From Telopea speciosissima (Eukaryota; Streptophyta; Magnoliopsida; Proteales; Proteaceae), in NCBI RefSeq assembly GCF_018873765.1, contig NC_057922.1, positions 15,699,563-15,763,562 of the forward strand: a DNA stretch of 64,000 bases, given 5' to 3'. A program made the translations under genes and the position numbers. The notes below the pieces were generated by a model that had not been told where the DNA came from, ran no database searches, and saw only the letters and a list, made by a program, of their open reading frames with translations. Below are positions 47,101 to 59,618 of the stretch, piece after piece (within the stretch, counting starts at the first letter, position 1; the number at the start of each line of letters is the position of its first letter).

Positions 47101-47854
47101 ACCATTTATGTCATGAATAAGGTATACTAACTTTATACTTTGGTAAACCCTTTAAAGGTCAGACATGAAACTTCAGTTTACTAATTTAGATGATACACAT
47201 GAAAATACATACGTTAGTTTAGACAATAGATGGATGGGATCTTTGTGCTCTCAATTCAGGTGAGCTGCTGATCCCACCACAACTAGTGATTGGATGACCA
47301 TAAGTTTTTTGCACTAGGAACATAGTGTGGACTGTGGAGGGTTAGTTACACCGTTTGATGATATGAAACTAACACTGTTGGTTATAGTGTTTCAGACAAG
47401 CACCCTGAAAATCCCAGCCAGAACTGGGAAAAAAAATAGCCACACTACCTAAATGTTAGTCCTTGTGCCATTGTTAACTAATGTATTGAGTCTGTTCATC
47501 ATCATAAATTTGCAAGTTAGTATAAGTTAGTATCAAGAAACAGAAGCCAAAGTACGCAGAGGAGGGATCATAGTTCCTCTAAGAATTTGGAGACGTTCTT
47601 GAGATATTCACATGCTTCCCTTCCTATATTTCTTATTACCAATCTTTTGTTGTGTTTGGGCCTAAATCCTGGATATGATGCAGGTCCTGAATGAAGATCT
47701 ACGGCTGGTACTTGGTCAGCAGGACAGGATGATCAAAGGAGCAAATGTCTGGAACTGGCCTGTATCCTACGACAAGCTAGGAGTAAGATACCGGTTATGG
47801 AGAGATGCTGTGGAACGAGGAGCTAAAAGTTTACCTTTCAGCAAAACCAAGTAG
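44127..47854 (+). CDS. CAO: Chlorophyllide a oxygenase, with one in-frame stop
   Basis: Nine exons: 44,127-44,204, 44,331-44,567, 44,832-44,936, 45,319-45,597, 45,713-45,860, 46,018-46,202, 46,368-46,480, 46,760-47,054 and 47,684-47,854. All introns are GT-AG and phases agree; 536 codons, the Arabidopsis CAO length. CAO oxygenates chlorophyllide a to chlorophyllide b in plastids. Order: short transit peptide; regulatory A domain with degron-like [10 protein letters not shown] (94-103); linker; catalytic domain with the Rieske cluster C260-A-H262...C279-P-Y-H282, and mononuclear iron site D362-L-A-H365-A-P-F-T-H370. Exon 8 contains TAG (46,956-46,958, codon 448) where the family has a residue in S-S-K-N-K-T-R; the frame continues conserved beyond it to F-S-K-T-K. 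As written the protein would lose 89 residues. Either a null allele, an assembly error, or a non-functional copy. Confidence 0.93.
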
Positions 47855-48890
47855 ATTATCAGCCAAGAAATGGATTAAATCCTTTACTGGCTCTCAACTC
47901 TAAACCAGCAGTTTACCAAGATGCGGCAAATCCAAATCCAATGTCACGCAATACTCATCGAGTTCACCACCCACCCCTCATATTTCTCATAAGTGTAGCT
48001 GAGACCCTCCGGAAACTGTTGATGGTTCAGAGGCATGGAAGAGATGATCCCCATGTACAAGTGCCTTGTAAAGAAAACTGTACACTATCTTTATTGTTTT
48101 TTTGTGTACAGTGCTGAACCCATTTTTTTGAGCTTGTTCTGCCCATTCAGGTCAACAAATGCACAAATCCTGTCCTATAACTGGTCTTTGTAGTTTGATC
48201 TCTTATCAAGCTATTGTTGTATTAAATTAAGGATATCAGTTATTGGATTTCTACTTTTTTGAGGGCAATGCCACATCAATAAGACAATAACCACATGCAA
48301 TTCAATTGTGGACACCGGTGCATTTTGAATTGCTTCTGATATTTTATTTGATCTTTTTAATTTAAGTGGGTAAAGCTATACAAAAGATCGAGTAAACTTA
48401 TTAGTAATGATTTGATGATCATGGTTTATATCCAAAGGAGGGTTTTCAATTGCGGACACAGTTGAACATTCAAGTGGGCAAACGCTATAATGCCAAATAT
48501 AGAAAAAATTGTTTAGTTATGAGGTGTTCAGCTTAAGGTATAGGCCAAATTCAATTCTTGAGGTGTAGAACATAGAGATTGAGACAACAAAAACCCATCT
48601 CAGGATCAACAAAATTTTCTTTACTATATCACTGAAAGATCACAGCATCAATCACTTTCCTCTCTTGCACTCAGAAATGGACAAAATTCAATCATTCGAA
48701 GTTTAAGCCATATATATTGATACACACCAAAAACCCTTCTCATTAACAATGAAATTTTCGTTATTATTCATTGAAAGATCGTACTACTGAACATAGAAAC
48801 GCCTGTATATAAAAGAAACCCTAACTCCCCAAAAGAAGACAAAGAAGCAAACCATCCTCTCTTCCGCTCGATCCTATCATCTGAGACATA
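47855..48890. other. CAO 3' flank and intergenic
   Basis: Probable CAO 3' UTR to about 48,240, then AT-rich DNA with no recognised gene. Confidence 0.6.
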
Positions 48891-48898
48891 GAAGGACA

Positions 48899-49228
48899 TT
48901 ACAAAGCTGAACCACAATAAGGGCAGAAGATGAAACCAGGATCGACGACACGAGCACAAGAGTGACAACGAAGAACATCAGAGAGCGTGGAAGGAGACGA
49001 AGAGGTTGGAGGAAGGGATACCGACTCAGGGAAAAAGAGATTGCAGTTTCTACAGTGCATTAGAGGCTCTTTACCAGACCAACGCCAAACAGGGACAAAG
49101 AAAATCTTCAGAACTTTCTCGTAATCCACCAGATCAGCTGGAGAACCGCAGGTGATACAGCGACCTACACCGGTCTTGAGAACCTGACGGACTTGTTGCT
49201 CTAATCCACCCACGAAGAAGAAGAACAT
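48899..49228 (-). CDS. Zinc-ribbon 15 family protein
   Basis: Single exon, 109 aa, minus strand. It has four C-x-x-C knuckles: C24-x2-C27, C59-x2-C62, C88-x2-C91 and C102-x2-C105, which can form two zinc ribbons. The first half F-F-F-V-G-G-L-E-Q-Q-V-R-Q-V-L-K-T-G-V-G matches the conserved N terminus of a small plant protein with a zinc-ribbon 15 domain. The middle is aromatic-rich (F-F-V-P-V-W-R-W) and a serine/proline linker precedes the C-terminal ribbon C-P-Y-C-G-S-A-L. The start is the first ATG of the open frame and fits the family length. Biochemical role is not known to me; it could bind RNA, DNA or protein. No membrane segment or transit peptide is evident. Confidence 0.82.
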   Translation of the reverse strand: MFFFFVGGLEQQVRQVLKTGVGRCITCGSPADLVDYEKVLKIFFVPVWRWSGKEPLMHCRNCNLFFPESVSLPPTSSSPSTLSDVLRCHSCARVVDPGFIFCPYCGSAL

Positions 49229-49856
49229 CTCTGCTTCTAATTCTCTGTTTCTGAATTATTTTTTTTTCTACTCTGTCTTGGGTTCTTCGTTTTGATTTAA
49301 ATAATCGCCGTGACAAATGATCAAAACTGGTAGCTCTTTGCTTTCTTCTCTCTTTTCTGCGATTCCCAAGTTTCGAACTTGCTAATCGACTCCTGCAGTT
49401 TCTCGAGGTTTCTTAACACAGATTTGTTCGGTGTTCGGTTCTCCACCCTGTTTGGCTGCTTGACAGTATAAAACCTACATGGAAGATAAGGGGCCAGATC
49501 GGTTTCCAATTCTATATGGTCCGGTTCTGATAGGTTTGGGCTAGCCAAGCCATTACGGATTCATATGCTCCGTTTGGTTGGAAGGGAAATAAAGAGAAAC
49601 AAATAGAAATTTATATTAATATTAAAAAAAAGGAAAAGAACGCTACCTAGTGGCTGGTGGCTGATAGCGTGGCCCGCATTAGCTTGTGTAGACTGTGTGA
49701 AAGTATTGCACTGCCCATATGAAAAGGAAAATCTCGTCCAAAATGATGTTTTCATGCATTCTGTCATTAATCAACACACATGTGCATCCTCTAGTGGCCC
49801 AAGCAACAATATCTTTTCCTTAAAACAAAAACTTTTGTAATCGATTGTAATTAAAA

Positions 49857-50016
49857 GGGAAAAAGATTTCTATCCGGGAGTGTGGCCTACACCAGCACTC
49901 CCATGAGTCTATCTCTCTCCTCCCCATATGAAAAGACGCTTCTACCACCTTGTTTTAAGGAAGAGAGAGATAGACTCATGGGATAGACCACACTCCCGTA
50001 CAGAAAACTGCTTCCC
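49857..50016. mobile_element. TIR MITE (cgggagtgtgg family)
   Basis: 160 bp. The left end GGGAAAAAGATTTCTATCCG and right end (inverted) GGGAAGCAGTTTTCTGTACG share 'gggagtgtgg' just inside. A relative is at 51,197-51,361; relics are in the promoters of BBI copies 1-3. Confidence 0.75.
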
Positions 50017-50806
50017 TTAATTTAAAATATTTAAACGTAATTAATTAATTTTTTTATTTTACAATCAAATCCCTTTGATTTAGAAAATTAATATAAATAT
50101 TACACATTTTTTTATTTTACAATCAAATCCTTTTGATTTATAAAATTGATATAAATATTACACGTGTAACTTATTTTAGTTTGGGTAACTGACACTTAGG
50201 AATTAGGATACGTAATGCTTTCAGAAATTGTACTTTTAAGTACCCGACATGTCACATATTATGTTTAAGGTACCTATATCGGATCAACATTACTTAGGGA
50301 AATTAAATTTTTTTTTTTTTATTTCTAATATTACCTTATAACTTCTTTTTTTACATTTTTAAATATAAAAAACTAGTGGATCCCACGTCATCTCCAACTT
50401 ATCATCCCTTCTTTCTCCGCCAACACTACTGCCCTCATTCCATACTCTGCAACCCCGCCCCTAGCAGATTCTGTCCCCAGCCTCTGCATCTCCATTCTCC
50501 ACTCCACCCTCATGCTCCTCTACCCCCACTCCACCAGATCCCGGCTCCTCTGCAGCACACCCTTGAGCTGCACATCGTTTGGTGGGGCAGCTTGGGTCCA
50601 CACGGGGCCATGATGTCAATCGAATGACGAGGATGAATGAAGCAGACCTGAGCATGGTGCACGTGCAATGGAGAGAAGGATTTCTCTCAAGTATGCTTCA
50701 TCCATCCTTGCCGTTTGATCAGCACTCTAGCCACGAGTTGACCCGAGCTGCCACACCAGACAATGTACAGCTTGGGGGGGCACTGGAGAGCAGCCGAATC
50801 CCACCT

Positions 50807-50982
50807 GGACCTTTATTTGCTCCATTTCCGGGGCAGGTGCATTTCTCAAGTTCTTCTCATAGAGAGGGCAAAAATGACCATCCTACCCCTACTCGAACAT
50901 ACTGCCCAGGTGGAGTCCATCCCCTTCTATTAGAGGAACTTAGAAAAATGAAGCGTATAGGAAATGGAACGGATAAAAATAC
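50807..50982 (-). mobile_element. MITE (ctccatttcc family), inverted copy
   Basis: Matches the reverse complement of 60,441-60,600: a 'tgctccattt' end, a 'ccatcctaccc' centre and a 'gaaatggaacggataaaaat' end. Confidence 0.65.
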
Positions 50983-51196
50983 ATCCCCACCCCACCCCCT
51001 ACTGCAATCCCAGCAACAAGGGGCCAAAGATGGTAAAAAGTTAACCACCCGTCTTACATTCTTCATTTCATTGCCTGTGGGCGTCCAGACTCCGAATGTG
51101 TATGTGCCTTGGTAAGGACGATAGTTTTTCCAAAAGACTAGATCAGTGGGTACTTAAATATATGGGAAAAAGTTCATCAAAAAAAAAAAAAGCTAT

Positions 51197-51361
51197 GGGA
51201 AAAAGAATTTTCTGGGAGTGTGACCTACACCAACACTCACATGAGTCTCTCTCTACTCCTCATATGAAAAGACACATCTGCCCCCTTGTTTTGAGGAAGA
51301 GAGAGATAGACACATAAGAGTGCTAGCGTAGGTCACACTCCCAGACAGAAAACTACTTCCC
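51197..51361. mobile_element. TIR MITE (cgggagtgtgg family)
   Basis: 165 bp, left GGGAAAAAGAATTTTCTGGG and right (inverted) AGGGAAGTAGTTTTCTGTCTGG. Same internal order as 49,857-50,016. Confidence 0.75.
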
Positions 51362-51396
51362 TAAAGATATTTTTTACTCTTATAAAATATATAAAT

Positions 51397-51551
51397 GGGA
51401 AATAGATCTCTACTTGGTGGTGTTTCCTACACCCTCTCATAGGACACCGTGAGATGACACCTCTACCCCCTAGGTAGATACACAGACGTACTCACCCATT
51501 AACCCAGACGCTTGTGGAGAGACCATGCGACCAAGTAGAGATCTCTTGCAC
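51397..51551. mobile_element. TIR MITE (agagatctctacttg family)
   Basis: The left 'agatctctacttggtgg' and right 'ccaagtagagatctc' are inverted. Relative of 28,985-29,136. Confidence 0.7.
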
Positions 51552-51656
51552 TTTTACTTTTTATATCATATCTAACTATTTTTTATCACTTTTTTTTAAG
51601 AAGGAATTTTTTTCATTAATAAAAAAAGGATGAAAAGCAACAAAAAGATTTACATG

Positions 51657-51914
51657 TAGTGGAGTAAATGAATAGCCGAAATCTGTTTCCGTATCTGTGT
51701 CCGTATCCGTTTAGCATTATCTGAATCCATTTGAAAGCTAAACGGATGCAAATACGGATAGACTATAGCTATCCGAAAAGCTATATTTACATGTAAACGG
51801 ATAAAATATCCGATCCGTACCCGTTTAGCACTATCCGAATCCGTCCGATAGCTAATCGGATGCGGATGCGGATATAGCACTATCCGAGTCGAATCCGATC
51901 TGTTTACAGCCCTA
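51657..51914. mobile_element. hAT MITE, TAGGGATGTAAAC family, decayed
   Basis: 258 bp. The flanks TTTACATG and TTTAAATG are an 8 bp duplication with one mismatch. The interior CGGAT/ATCCG pattern closely follows 23,101-23,370. Confidence 0.8.
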
Positions 51915-52527
51915 TTTAAATGACATGGGCATTAATGAGATATTGCACCAATGGAAAAGATTAATCCAAAGAAAAACTTTCTCTTCACCCATGACAATAA
52001 TCTGTCCCCCTGAGTATGCACTTGCTGTTCCCAGACTCCCATCCAATAGTACCCCAAAAATAAAAAATGGTGGGTTGTGGGTGAAGAGAAAATGGGGGTT
52101 TTTTTTTTTTTTTTTTTTGGGATGAATAAAAATTATATTACAAAGAAAAGAAGAGGAGAATATACAAGCCCGAGGGCAAAAAAGAAAGAAAGAAAGAAGA
52201 GTTGGATACTACCTCAAAGGCATACACAGTCCACCAAACAGAATTATACCATAGACATCGGTCATGCTCAGAGGTACATATTATATGTGATCTGGTAAAT
52301 ATCATAAGTAAATGGACCATCGAAATTACAATGTATTGCAGTTCTATACAGAGTATATATGCATCGATAAATGTTACAAACATTTGAAGCAGATTTATTC
52401 CCTTATGAGCTTTTCAGCTTTATCATGTTAGAGAAATACACAGTATGCGAGAAAAAATAACTCATCTCGCTAAGTATTATTGATGTTGCAGAGAACCACT
52501 TCTAAATAATCGAACTGTCATGATCCA

Positions 52528-55500
52528 TCATCTGCTGTCATCTAGAGTACCTACCAGACACTTCTCTAATAAGAACTCAGCGTTCACCCAAGCATGGTAC
52601 TTATCTGGAATAAGGTATTAAGAATAACATTTTGGATGCGTATCAATCTGGGTGACAGTAAAGGGGCAAAGAGGATATGATGAAATTGAGCTTCATTTCA
52701 TGGAGTATTAAGTAAACAAGATGGCCACAAACGAATGAACAAAGAGAAAAAACACAAACACAAATGGGGTCCACAAATTGGATCCAAAGGATAAAAGCAA
52801 ACAGATGGCCCCAGGATCTGCAGATAATCACCGAAAATTTGTAAAGCGAGAAAAGGATACTGAACAAAGATGTGCAATCTTTCCCAGCAGCCATCATTAG
52901 CTTATCAACCCCTATCATACACCCAAATGAGAGGCATTAAAATTTTACACAAAATGAACATTAATGATTAATCAGCAAAAAATCCTTTCAACTAACAAGG
53001 AAACAAAGATAAGTTCAATAGCACAACCAATATACAAGATGACAAAATGTATGCGCAAGACAATAGATAAGCACTATTTGCTAAACAATAGAAAGCTCCT
53101 ATGGTCAAACCAAGAGACTTCTATTTTGTTTGCTTAAAACAAAGCTGCCAAACCACAAGGGTCGACAAGAACAGAGGTGTGTGTTAGTGAAGAGACAGGG
53201 GCAAGGCAGTGACTCATCAAGGGATGCACTTCACACCTGAATCACATCCTTCCATGCACCTTATTATCGCTAGAACAAAAACTCAAGTTGATCCCTGATC
53301 ATCAAAGTAGTCCCTGAGTAACAAAAGGAATATGTGCCACGATGCTATGCAATCTACACATTAAGCCCAAACAAAGAGAATGATGAGACAGATTTTGGAT
53401 GAAAACAAAGCTTATCAACCTTCGGTGTTTAATACAATCCAATCCAATTAGGTAATGTACAATTCTTTTGTACCTTTTATGGACCTGAAAGACATTGGCT
53501 TCACTGGTTTTAGATATCATTAAGAAGGGAATTGTTGTTAAAGATACTGAATCAGTTTCTTGGATTAGCTATATATATATATATATATATATATTGTGTA
53601 TAGTTACGGCGATAATAACTAAGAAACTCATTTCTCACATAAGCAGATATTATTCAGAAACCTGTTTCAGCTGTTTCTAGTTTCTGTTTAGGGGGTAATT
53701 CCAGCATAACCATCTGAATTAGGAGGTTTTCCCTATTTCTGTTTCTTCTGCCATTTCTACTTCCCATCTTTGCTTTCTTTTGTAATAACTACGGGTTCCA
53801 AGCCTCCCATCCTGCTCCTTATTTCCTCCTTGGAGGATTCTATGTTCTTATTGCTGTGTAATATGAAAGGGAGGAAACAATGCCTTCTAATAAACATATT
53901 TTGACCTATTGAAAGAAAACAGTAAGATACTGAATACAGTTAATAAAAGAAAAATGACAAATGATAGACTCTATTCAGAAGATTCTTCTTTAAATGCCAG
54001 AGACTAATTCTGCTCATCTTTGAGAAGCATTCTTACATGCTTCGGCAAAATTACAAGCATCATAACTAAATTTTAGATTGGCAGGTAGTCTTCCACTCCT
54101 ATCCTCAATTACTAGGACCTATCATGAACAGTTGGCCTCTTAACTATCCAGATTGCCTGGTCATCTCTTCTGAATCATGGGATTCAGTATCCGAAAGCAT
54201 GTCCAAGAAATAAGGTGGTTGGAAGAGGAATTTATTTCTCCTTAGGATGACCTTGATAAAATAGACCTCCCTCACTTGTGTTACCCCCTTTAGCCCTTGA
54301 TAAGGTCATTCACTCCCTTGAAAACCTCAGAAATCTTCTTTGCAGGAGCCAGGAATTCCCGAAAAGACCAGCTTGTCAAGTTGAAGGTTGTTTCTGTTTC
54401 CAATGAGAATGTAGGTTTGAGCATTAGGTCACATTAGGGAAAGAACGAGACCCCACCAGTCAAATGCCTCTGGAACTTTCCTTCGGAATCCCAAAGCAAA
54501 GGAATATGATAATTTAAAAAAAAAATAATTATGAGGTTAGTGGTTAGTTAAGATGGTTAGGGACTTGGGCTCCATGATCTACTAAGTTTCTCCATCTCGC
54601 CAGTATAAGGTGCATAGGTGATAGGATTAGATCTGGGAGGATCTTTGTTGGAGGGAAGAATACCTTGAGTGTCAGGTTTGTAGGCTTTTCTTCTCAGGGA
54701 GAAAGGAACGAACATTCTCCTTTGAGTAAAAAATCTAGATTGGAATTTAGGACTCCCCAAAAGAGAAAGCCTAAGACGTGGAAATGGCGGAAATCACATA
54801 ACTCATTTTCTGCCTGAAGAAAGCAGCTAAAAACAACAGATCAATTTCTTCATAAGAGTATATGGAAAATTAGCCACTCCCCTAAGTAAAAGGCCCTGCA
54901 TTGTGAGGTCAGCCACCAGAATAAAGTTAATTCTTTTGATGTGATTCAGAAACCAGCTGCCAGCAGAAAAGAAAGAGCTGGACCTCAAGCCTCTCGTGTG
55001 CCACATGCAAGTAGGATGAAGTCTGTCAACCATTTCTCTACACACTGTTCTGCAAGGAGGCATGAGTGACATTTTTCATGGTTATCACCTTATCGGTTAT
55101 TGTAGCTCTGAAAATTGTCCTATCACCTGACTTCAGATCCTTTCTTCGAATGGGTTTGCTCATTGGCTTTATCAAATAAAGCTCATAACTTTTCAGCACC
55201 ACCCTTTTCCTCCAGCCCCCCCCCCCCCTCCCCCTCAAAAAAAAAAAGTCCCTAGTACTACATTTTATTCGGAGGTGAAAAGAACATAAATGGCGAATCA
55301 GCAATTTTAATAACCAGGACCCGAAAAATAGAATTGCAATACGTAACCAGAAAAGGATTGTTTATGGATGGGCTTCATATGATTGACTTCGACAGAAAAG
55401 AATCAGCTAAAAAACAGAAACATTGTCATAGAAACTTTTACATATTTGATGAAGAATGCAGAATCTAACCCAATCATTACTGCTTAAAATAGAACACAAA

Positions 55501-57730
55501 ATAAATTAAGTCTATACCTCCAGGGTGAAACTTCATGTAGGGTGATATATTGTACACACGACCTTTTAACACAGTCCAAATAGAACCTTCTTTTTGGTGT
55601 TGTATAACTTCTTCTATGGAAATAAGCCTTTTATTTGACTGTCCCTTTAATCCTGAAGCAAAAAAACCAAGAAACTCAGTAAAGAACAGTTTCTGTTATC
55701 AAAAAAACAACATAAGAAATCCACCTGAGACCTTGACAAATCAAGTAAGAATGTAAAACTGTAAAAGGTGTAATAGCACAAAATGGAAAAACGCAAATGG
55801 ACTCAAGGAATGATGTCAATAATCAAGATTTATAATCCATGAAAGCAACATGTGTTCTTTCCTTTATTCTCTAACATCCATGTTGACACACTTCCCTTCC
55901 ATCCTCAGTCCTACATGGCAGTTCCCTTGTTCTCTTCCTTATTCTCTCACATATGTGTCTCTTCACTCTCTCACCTCTTAATTTTTTTAGAAAGGTAACA
56001 TTTTTTTAGACTTTTTTATTAATCTAAACTCCCTTCAATTAGTTAGTCCAATCCTCATGCCCATGCAAATGTAAATTGTCTCCATTAAAGTAAATCTTTC
56101 CATTGTTTCGCTTCCCCTACCTATCTTAATTTCCCTAATCATTTCCCCTATCTCTTTTCCTCTTCATGCTAAGTCACGCCATTCTTTTTTAGGCAGCTCT
56201 CTCTTTATAACAAAAAGGGCATACCCAGTGCACAAGGCTCCCGCCATTGCAGGGTCTAGGGAGGGTCATAATGCATGCAGCCTTAACCCCGCTTTGCGGA
56301 GAGGCTGTTTCTGGACATGGACCCATGACCGCTAGGTCGCAATGCAACCTTACCGATACGGACTCGAACCCACAACCACTAGGAATCTATCTCTTAAAAT
56401 CTCACCTATTCTACCTTCTCGATCAATCTCTCAGACACTGAACCGATCTCTTCTCATACCACTGCCACCAAATTCTCTCTCCCAATATCTCTTGGTAACT
56501 TTCCTCTGAAGTTGTCAAGGCGTCGTCACGCCTTGGTTGACTTGGGCGCCTTAGACGCCTTGGTCACCTAGTTGGTGTCGCCTTACTTTTTTACTCTTTG
56601 GTCACCTAGACACCATGACAACTATGCGAGTTTCCTCTCTCTTATACAATTTTTCTTGAATAAATATGTTATTTCCTAATATAACTCACTGATTTGCATT
56701 CATATTAGCGACCCTTTTCACTTTGGAATTTCCTTTTTCAGGTTTTCCTAAAAATTCAGTTGCTCTTTCTTCCTAAAATCCTATAATCTTAAAAGATCCC
56801 TAATAAGATGGTTCTCTCCTTAGGTGGAGTTTTACCACATTAAGTTAGATATTTACAAGTGGATAAGGAAACTTGGTGTTGCAGAGATGAGGATGTTGCC
56901 CAAAGGATTAAAATAAGGTGAATGAAGAGGAGAGGTGCAACCAGAGTACTGTGTGATCGGCATATCCCTTTAAATCTTAAAGGAAAATTTTATAGAACTG
57001 TCATTAGATCAGCCATGATGTACCCCACATGACAATTCAGCCATGATGTACCCCACACTTGGTAAGGACCATAAAAACTCTATACAACAATGCTATCAAC
57101 TACTAAAGTAACGCAGACATTCGGCACCAATTCAAGGACAGAAACAAAGAGCAACTGCTTAGTGATAAACAGTTAAACGCTATAACATCTATGGCAAAGG
57201 GAATAGTTCATGAAGTACCTGCAAGATCAGGATGTGACCGAGTAAGCTTAAACCAGTCCATTGGGCTATATCCTTTCTCAAAAGGAACCTTGGCGCGAGC
57301 TGCAGGCTTTTTGATAACACTCTTCTGTCCCTGTGAAACTTTACCCGAATCTCCAGCATGTTTTGATGATTCACTCAATTTTTTTGGTGGTGACATATCA
57401 ATAACATTAAAAGACAAAGAACCAACTGTTTCCTGCTTGTTACTGGTGGCACTGTTTAATGAACTTTCTTTCTCTAAAAAACCATCCATTTGATTAATAC
57501 TTGCTGCATTTGGGAAACCCTCCTTTAGAGTGATACGACCAATGTTAGGTACAGTTTCCTGAGGTTCCCAATTGTCTGGGTTGACCGGAGGACCAACCTA
57601 AACGAAAATTTTGAAATAGAAAAAGGTCATAAGGCTGAGTTTGTCCAAGTAAAAAATTAAACTGCAAAAAAAAAAATCAGAAAAGTAGTAAACTTACCTG
57701 ACAAAAGGTGAAGTCATCATTATTGCTCAT
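52528..57730 (-). CDS. RLF: Cytochrome-b5-domain protein, RLF-like
   Basis: Five exons on the minus strand: 57,730-57,698, 57,597-57,219, 55,652-55,518, 52,911-52,861 and 52,604-52,528; 224 aa, close to Arabidopsis RLF (about 210 aa). Introns are GT-AG and phases agree. The N terminus [11 protein letters not shown] is followed by a low-complexity acidic/serine region, then [25 protein letters not shown], which is specific to RLF. The C-terminal half is the b5 fold: [11 protein letters not shown], the heme loop H-P-G-G split across exons 3 and 4, and the second heme ligand in K-Y-H-A-W. RLF (REDUCED LATERAL ROOT FORMATION) is needed for lateral root initiation; no membrane anchor is present, fitting a cytosolic protein. 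Confidence 0.9.
53568..53595. repeat. AT microsatellite
   Basis: (AT)n of about 27 bp in RLF intron 3. Confidence 0.85.
55208..55248. repeat. C run followed by A run
   Basis: About 12 C, a CT-rich break, then 11 A, in RLF intron 3. Confidence 0.85.
56207..56390 (-). mobile_element. Au-type SINE
   Basis: On the minus strand it runs from a box B-like 'gggttcgagtcc' through 'aagcggggttaaggctgc' and 'gaccctccctagaccctgc' to 'gagccttgtgcactgggt' and 'tgccctttttgtt'. This is the consensus order of the Au SINE widespread in angiosperms. It lies in RLF intron 2. The target duplication was not resolved. Confidence 0.82.
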
Positions 57731-59600
57731 CTCACTTTAAATTGCAGTCTTTTCCTGCTCTATATATTGATCTCAGATGTCCAGTCCAAAACTTGTTCAC
57801 TAACAGGTTTGCTTAGTTATGATATGCCCGTAGTATCAATCTGAAACTGAGGGAAGGGGAAAAAAAGAAGGATGATCAAACAGAAATACAACTTGTGTGC
57901 AATTTTTAATACAGAATTACCAAAAAGTAACCATTTGACATCATTCCTATTGGCAATCTGGCATTGTGTCCGACAGCTCCGAGGAGGGAGAGAGAATGGA
58001 AGAAGAAGAAGACGACGGAATGCAGTCTTCTCATTCTAATTGTAAATTTGGTATCGATTCTAATTCTCAATTCTAGCAAAGAATTAGATTTGGTATCATG
58101 ACATACATGCTTGGCCCCAAATCTACAGGCCAATTCTTAATTAGGCTACAATTGAGATTCGGCCTTCAGCCCAATTCTCCAATTACAAGGCACACAAGAG
58201 AGCAACTTTGGAGAGGCAAGAACTCAATTCTGCGCTAAAGTCTAAAATAGGGTTTTGTCATCAACCAAAGGAGATGGGAGGATTTGGAGATGCAAATAGT
58301 ATATCCAAATGCAATTCTCCAATTCTGAGAATTGGAACCAGAATTGCAACTCTGAGTACTCGCCATAATTGAGAATTAGAATTGATCCAAATGTACCCTA
58401 AATATTTTGCTATTTTACTTTTTATAACTAAAGAGAAACATTTTTTATAGGGAAAATCTTCTTGTAACCAAAGTTGGTGAAAAAGCATTTGTAACATTAC
58501 TTTTTTGCTCTTTTAATATAAAACATTTCTTTTTTCAACAAGAGTAAAATCCTATCATTTCACATATGTACTTAAAAAACGTGCAAGACAATGTTAAGAC
58601 ACTTTCAAGTTATTTTGCAAATCCGTTTTTACCCGCCTTAAAGAACTTTTTGGATTAAGACAAGGGACAATCAAAAGAAGGTTACAACTTCTCAGTTCAC
58701 CACTTTGGTTACAACAAGATGCACCATTTTTTTTATTTTATACATCAGTCCACTTATGTTTCGACAAAGAAGAATCAACTTTCTTGTATTACACAAAAAG
58801 GCCTCCTTTAAATTAAAACTACAAATAAGAAATTCTACATAGGGAAAGATGCATTCTTTAAAATTAAAATAAGAATAAGAAGTTCTACTTATTTGGTAGG
58901 CTCAAAAATCTACCACATGGCATATTGGGTGGGACCCAAATTTTGCAGACAAGTAGACCCCTAGGTCTCTTGCTCACATGTCAAGCTAAATTTTCAGAAT
59001 CTATAGAAAACTGCAATAGAATAAATAAAAAGGGTTACCCTTTCGGTCCCAAATTTTTGAGATGGAAAACATCTTATACCTGAATTACTCCATTCCCTGA
59101 CTTTTTGCCATAGTCCACTATTTTGATTGAATTTTGGCTGCTTCCTTCAAATTAGCAAACAAAAGTTTTTTCTTTCCAATTTATTGCTGAACCCAGATTG
59201 ACAATTCAAGGGCACAACAAATAGATGGTGCTTATGGGAATCTGCTCAGTGGTTTATACACATTAAAATCACGAAAAAACAACAAAATTACTTTCCAAAA
59301 GGGTGCCGGGCACAACATCCTTTTCCACATTGCCCAACGAAAGGGGGTTAGAGGGGATGATAGCTCAAACTATCAGGCAACCTTGATAGTTCAATTACAG
59401 AAGCCAATATTTGACAACACATTAAGCTTATAGGCATTAATACATAAAACAAGAAAAGATAGCATAAAAAGGAGAAAAACAGTTAAGTGAAATAAATTTC
59501 AGGATCCATTGACACAACAAGAGACATAAAAAAGCAACTTTTTTACCATATAAAAATCAACGAAGGAAAACAATCTGGAGGAACATAAGAAAATTCAAAC
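57731..59600. other. RLF upstream region
   Basis: A splice acceptor-like 'tgcag' about 28 bp before the RLF ATG suggests a 5' UTR intron. The GA/CT-rich block at 57,975-58,015 may be a 5' UTR. 58,020-58,400 is rich in 'aattctaattctc' words. No gene seen. Confidence 0.45.
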
Positions 59601-59618
59601 TAATTTAATTGGACAGGA

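Larger units (their letters stand above)
49340..52500. other. Intergenic MITE cluster
   Basis: Between the zinc-ribbon gene and RLF. It holds five MITEs and a 52,101-52,119 poly(T) followed by 'gggatgaataaaaattatattac', probably a retroposon tail. The open frames at 50,376-51,115 have no recognisable domain and overlap a MITE, so I do not call a gene. Confidence 0.6.

Noticed and set aside
50376-51115. Open frames of 83 and 178 codons
   Set aside because: Start in low-complexity proline/histidine-rich sequence, overlap a MITE at 50,807-50,982, and show no recognisable domain.
54557-55304. Minus-strand open frames inside RLF intron 3
   Set aside because: Lie between phase-matched RLF exons, no domain, no conserved match to RLF.
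57906-58133. 75-codon minus-strand frame upstream of RLF
   Set aside because: Probably 5' UTR or promoter; no domain and not in phase with the RLF start.
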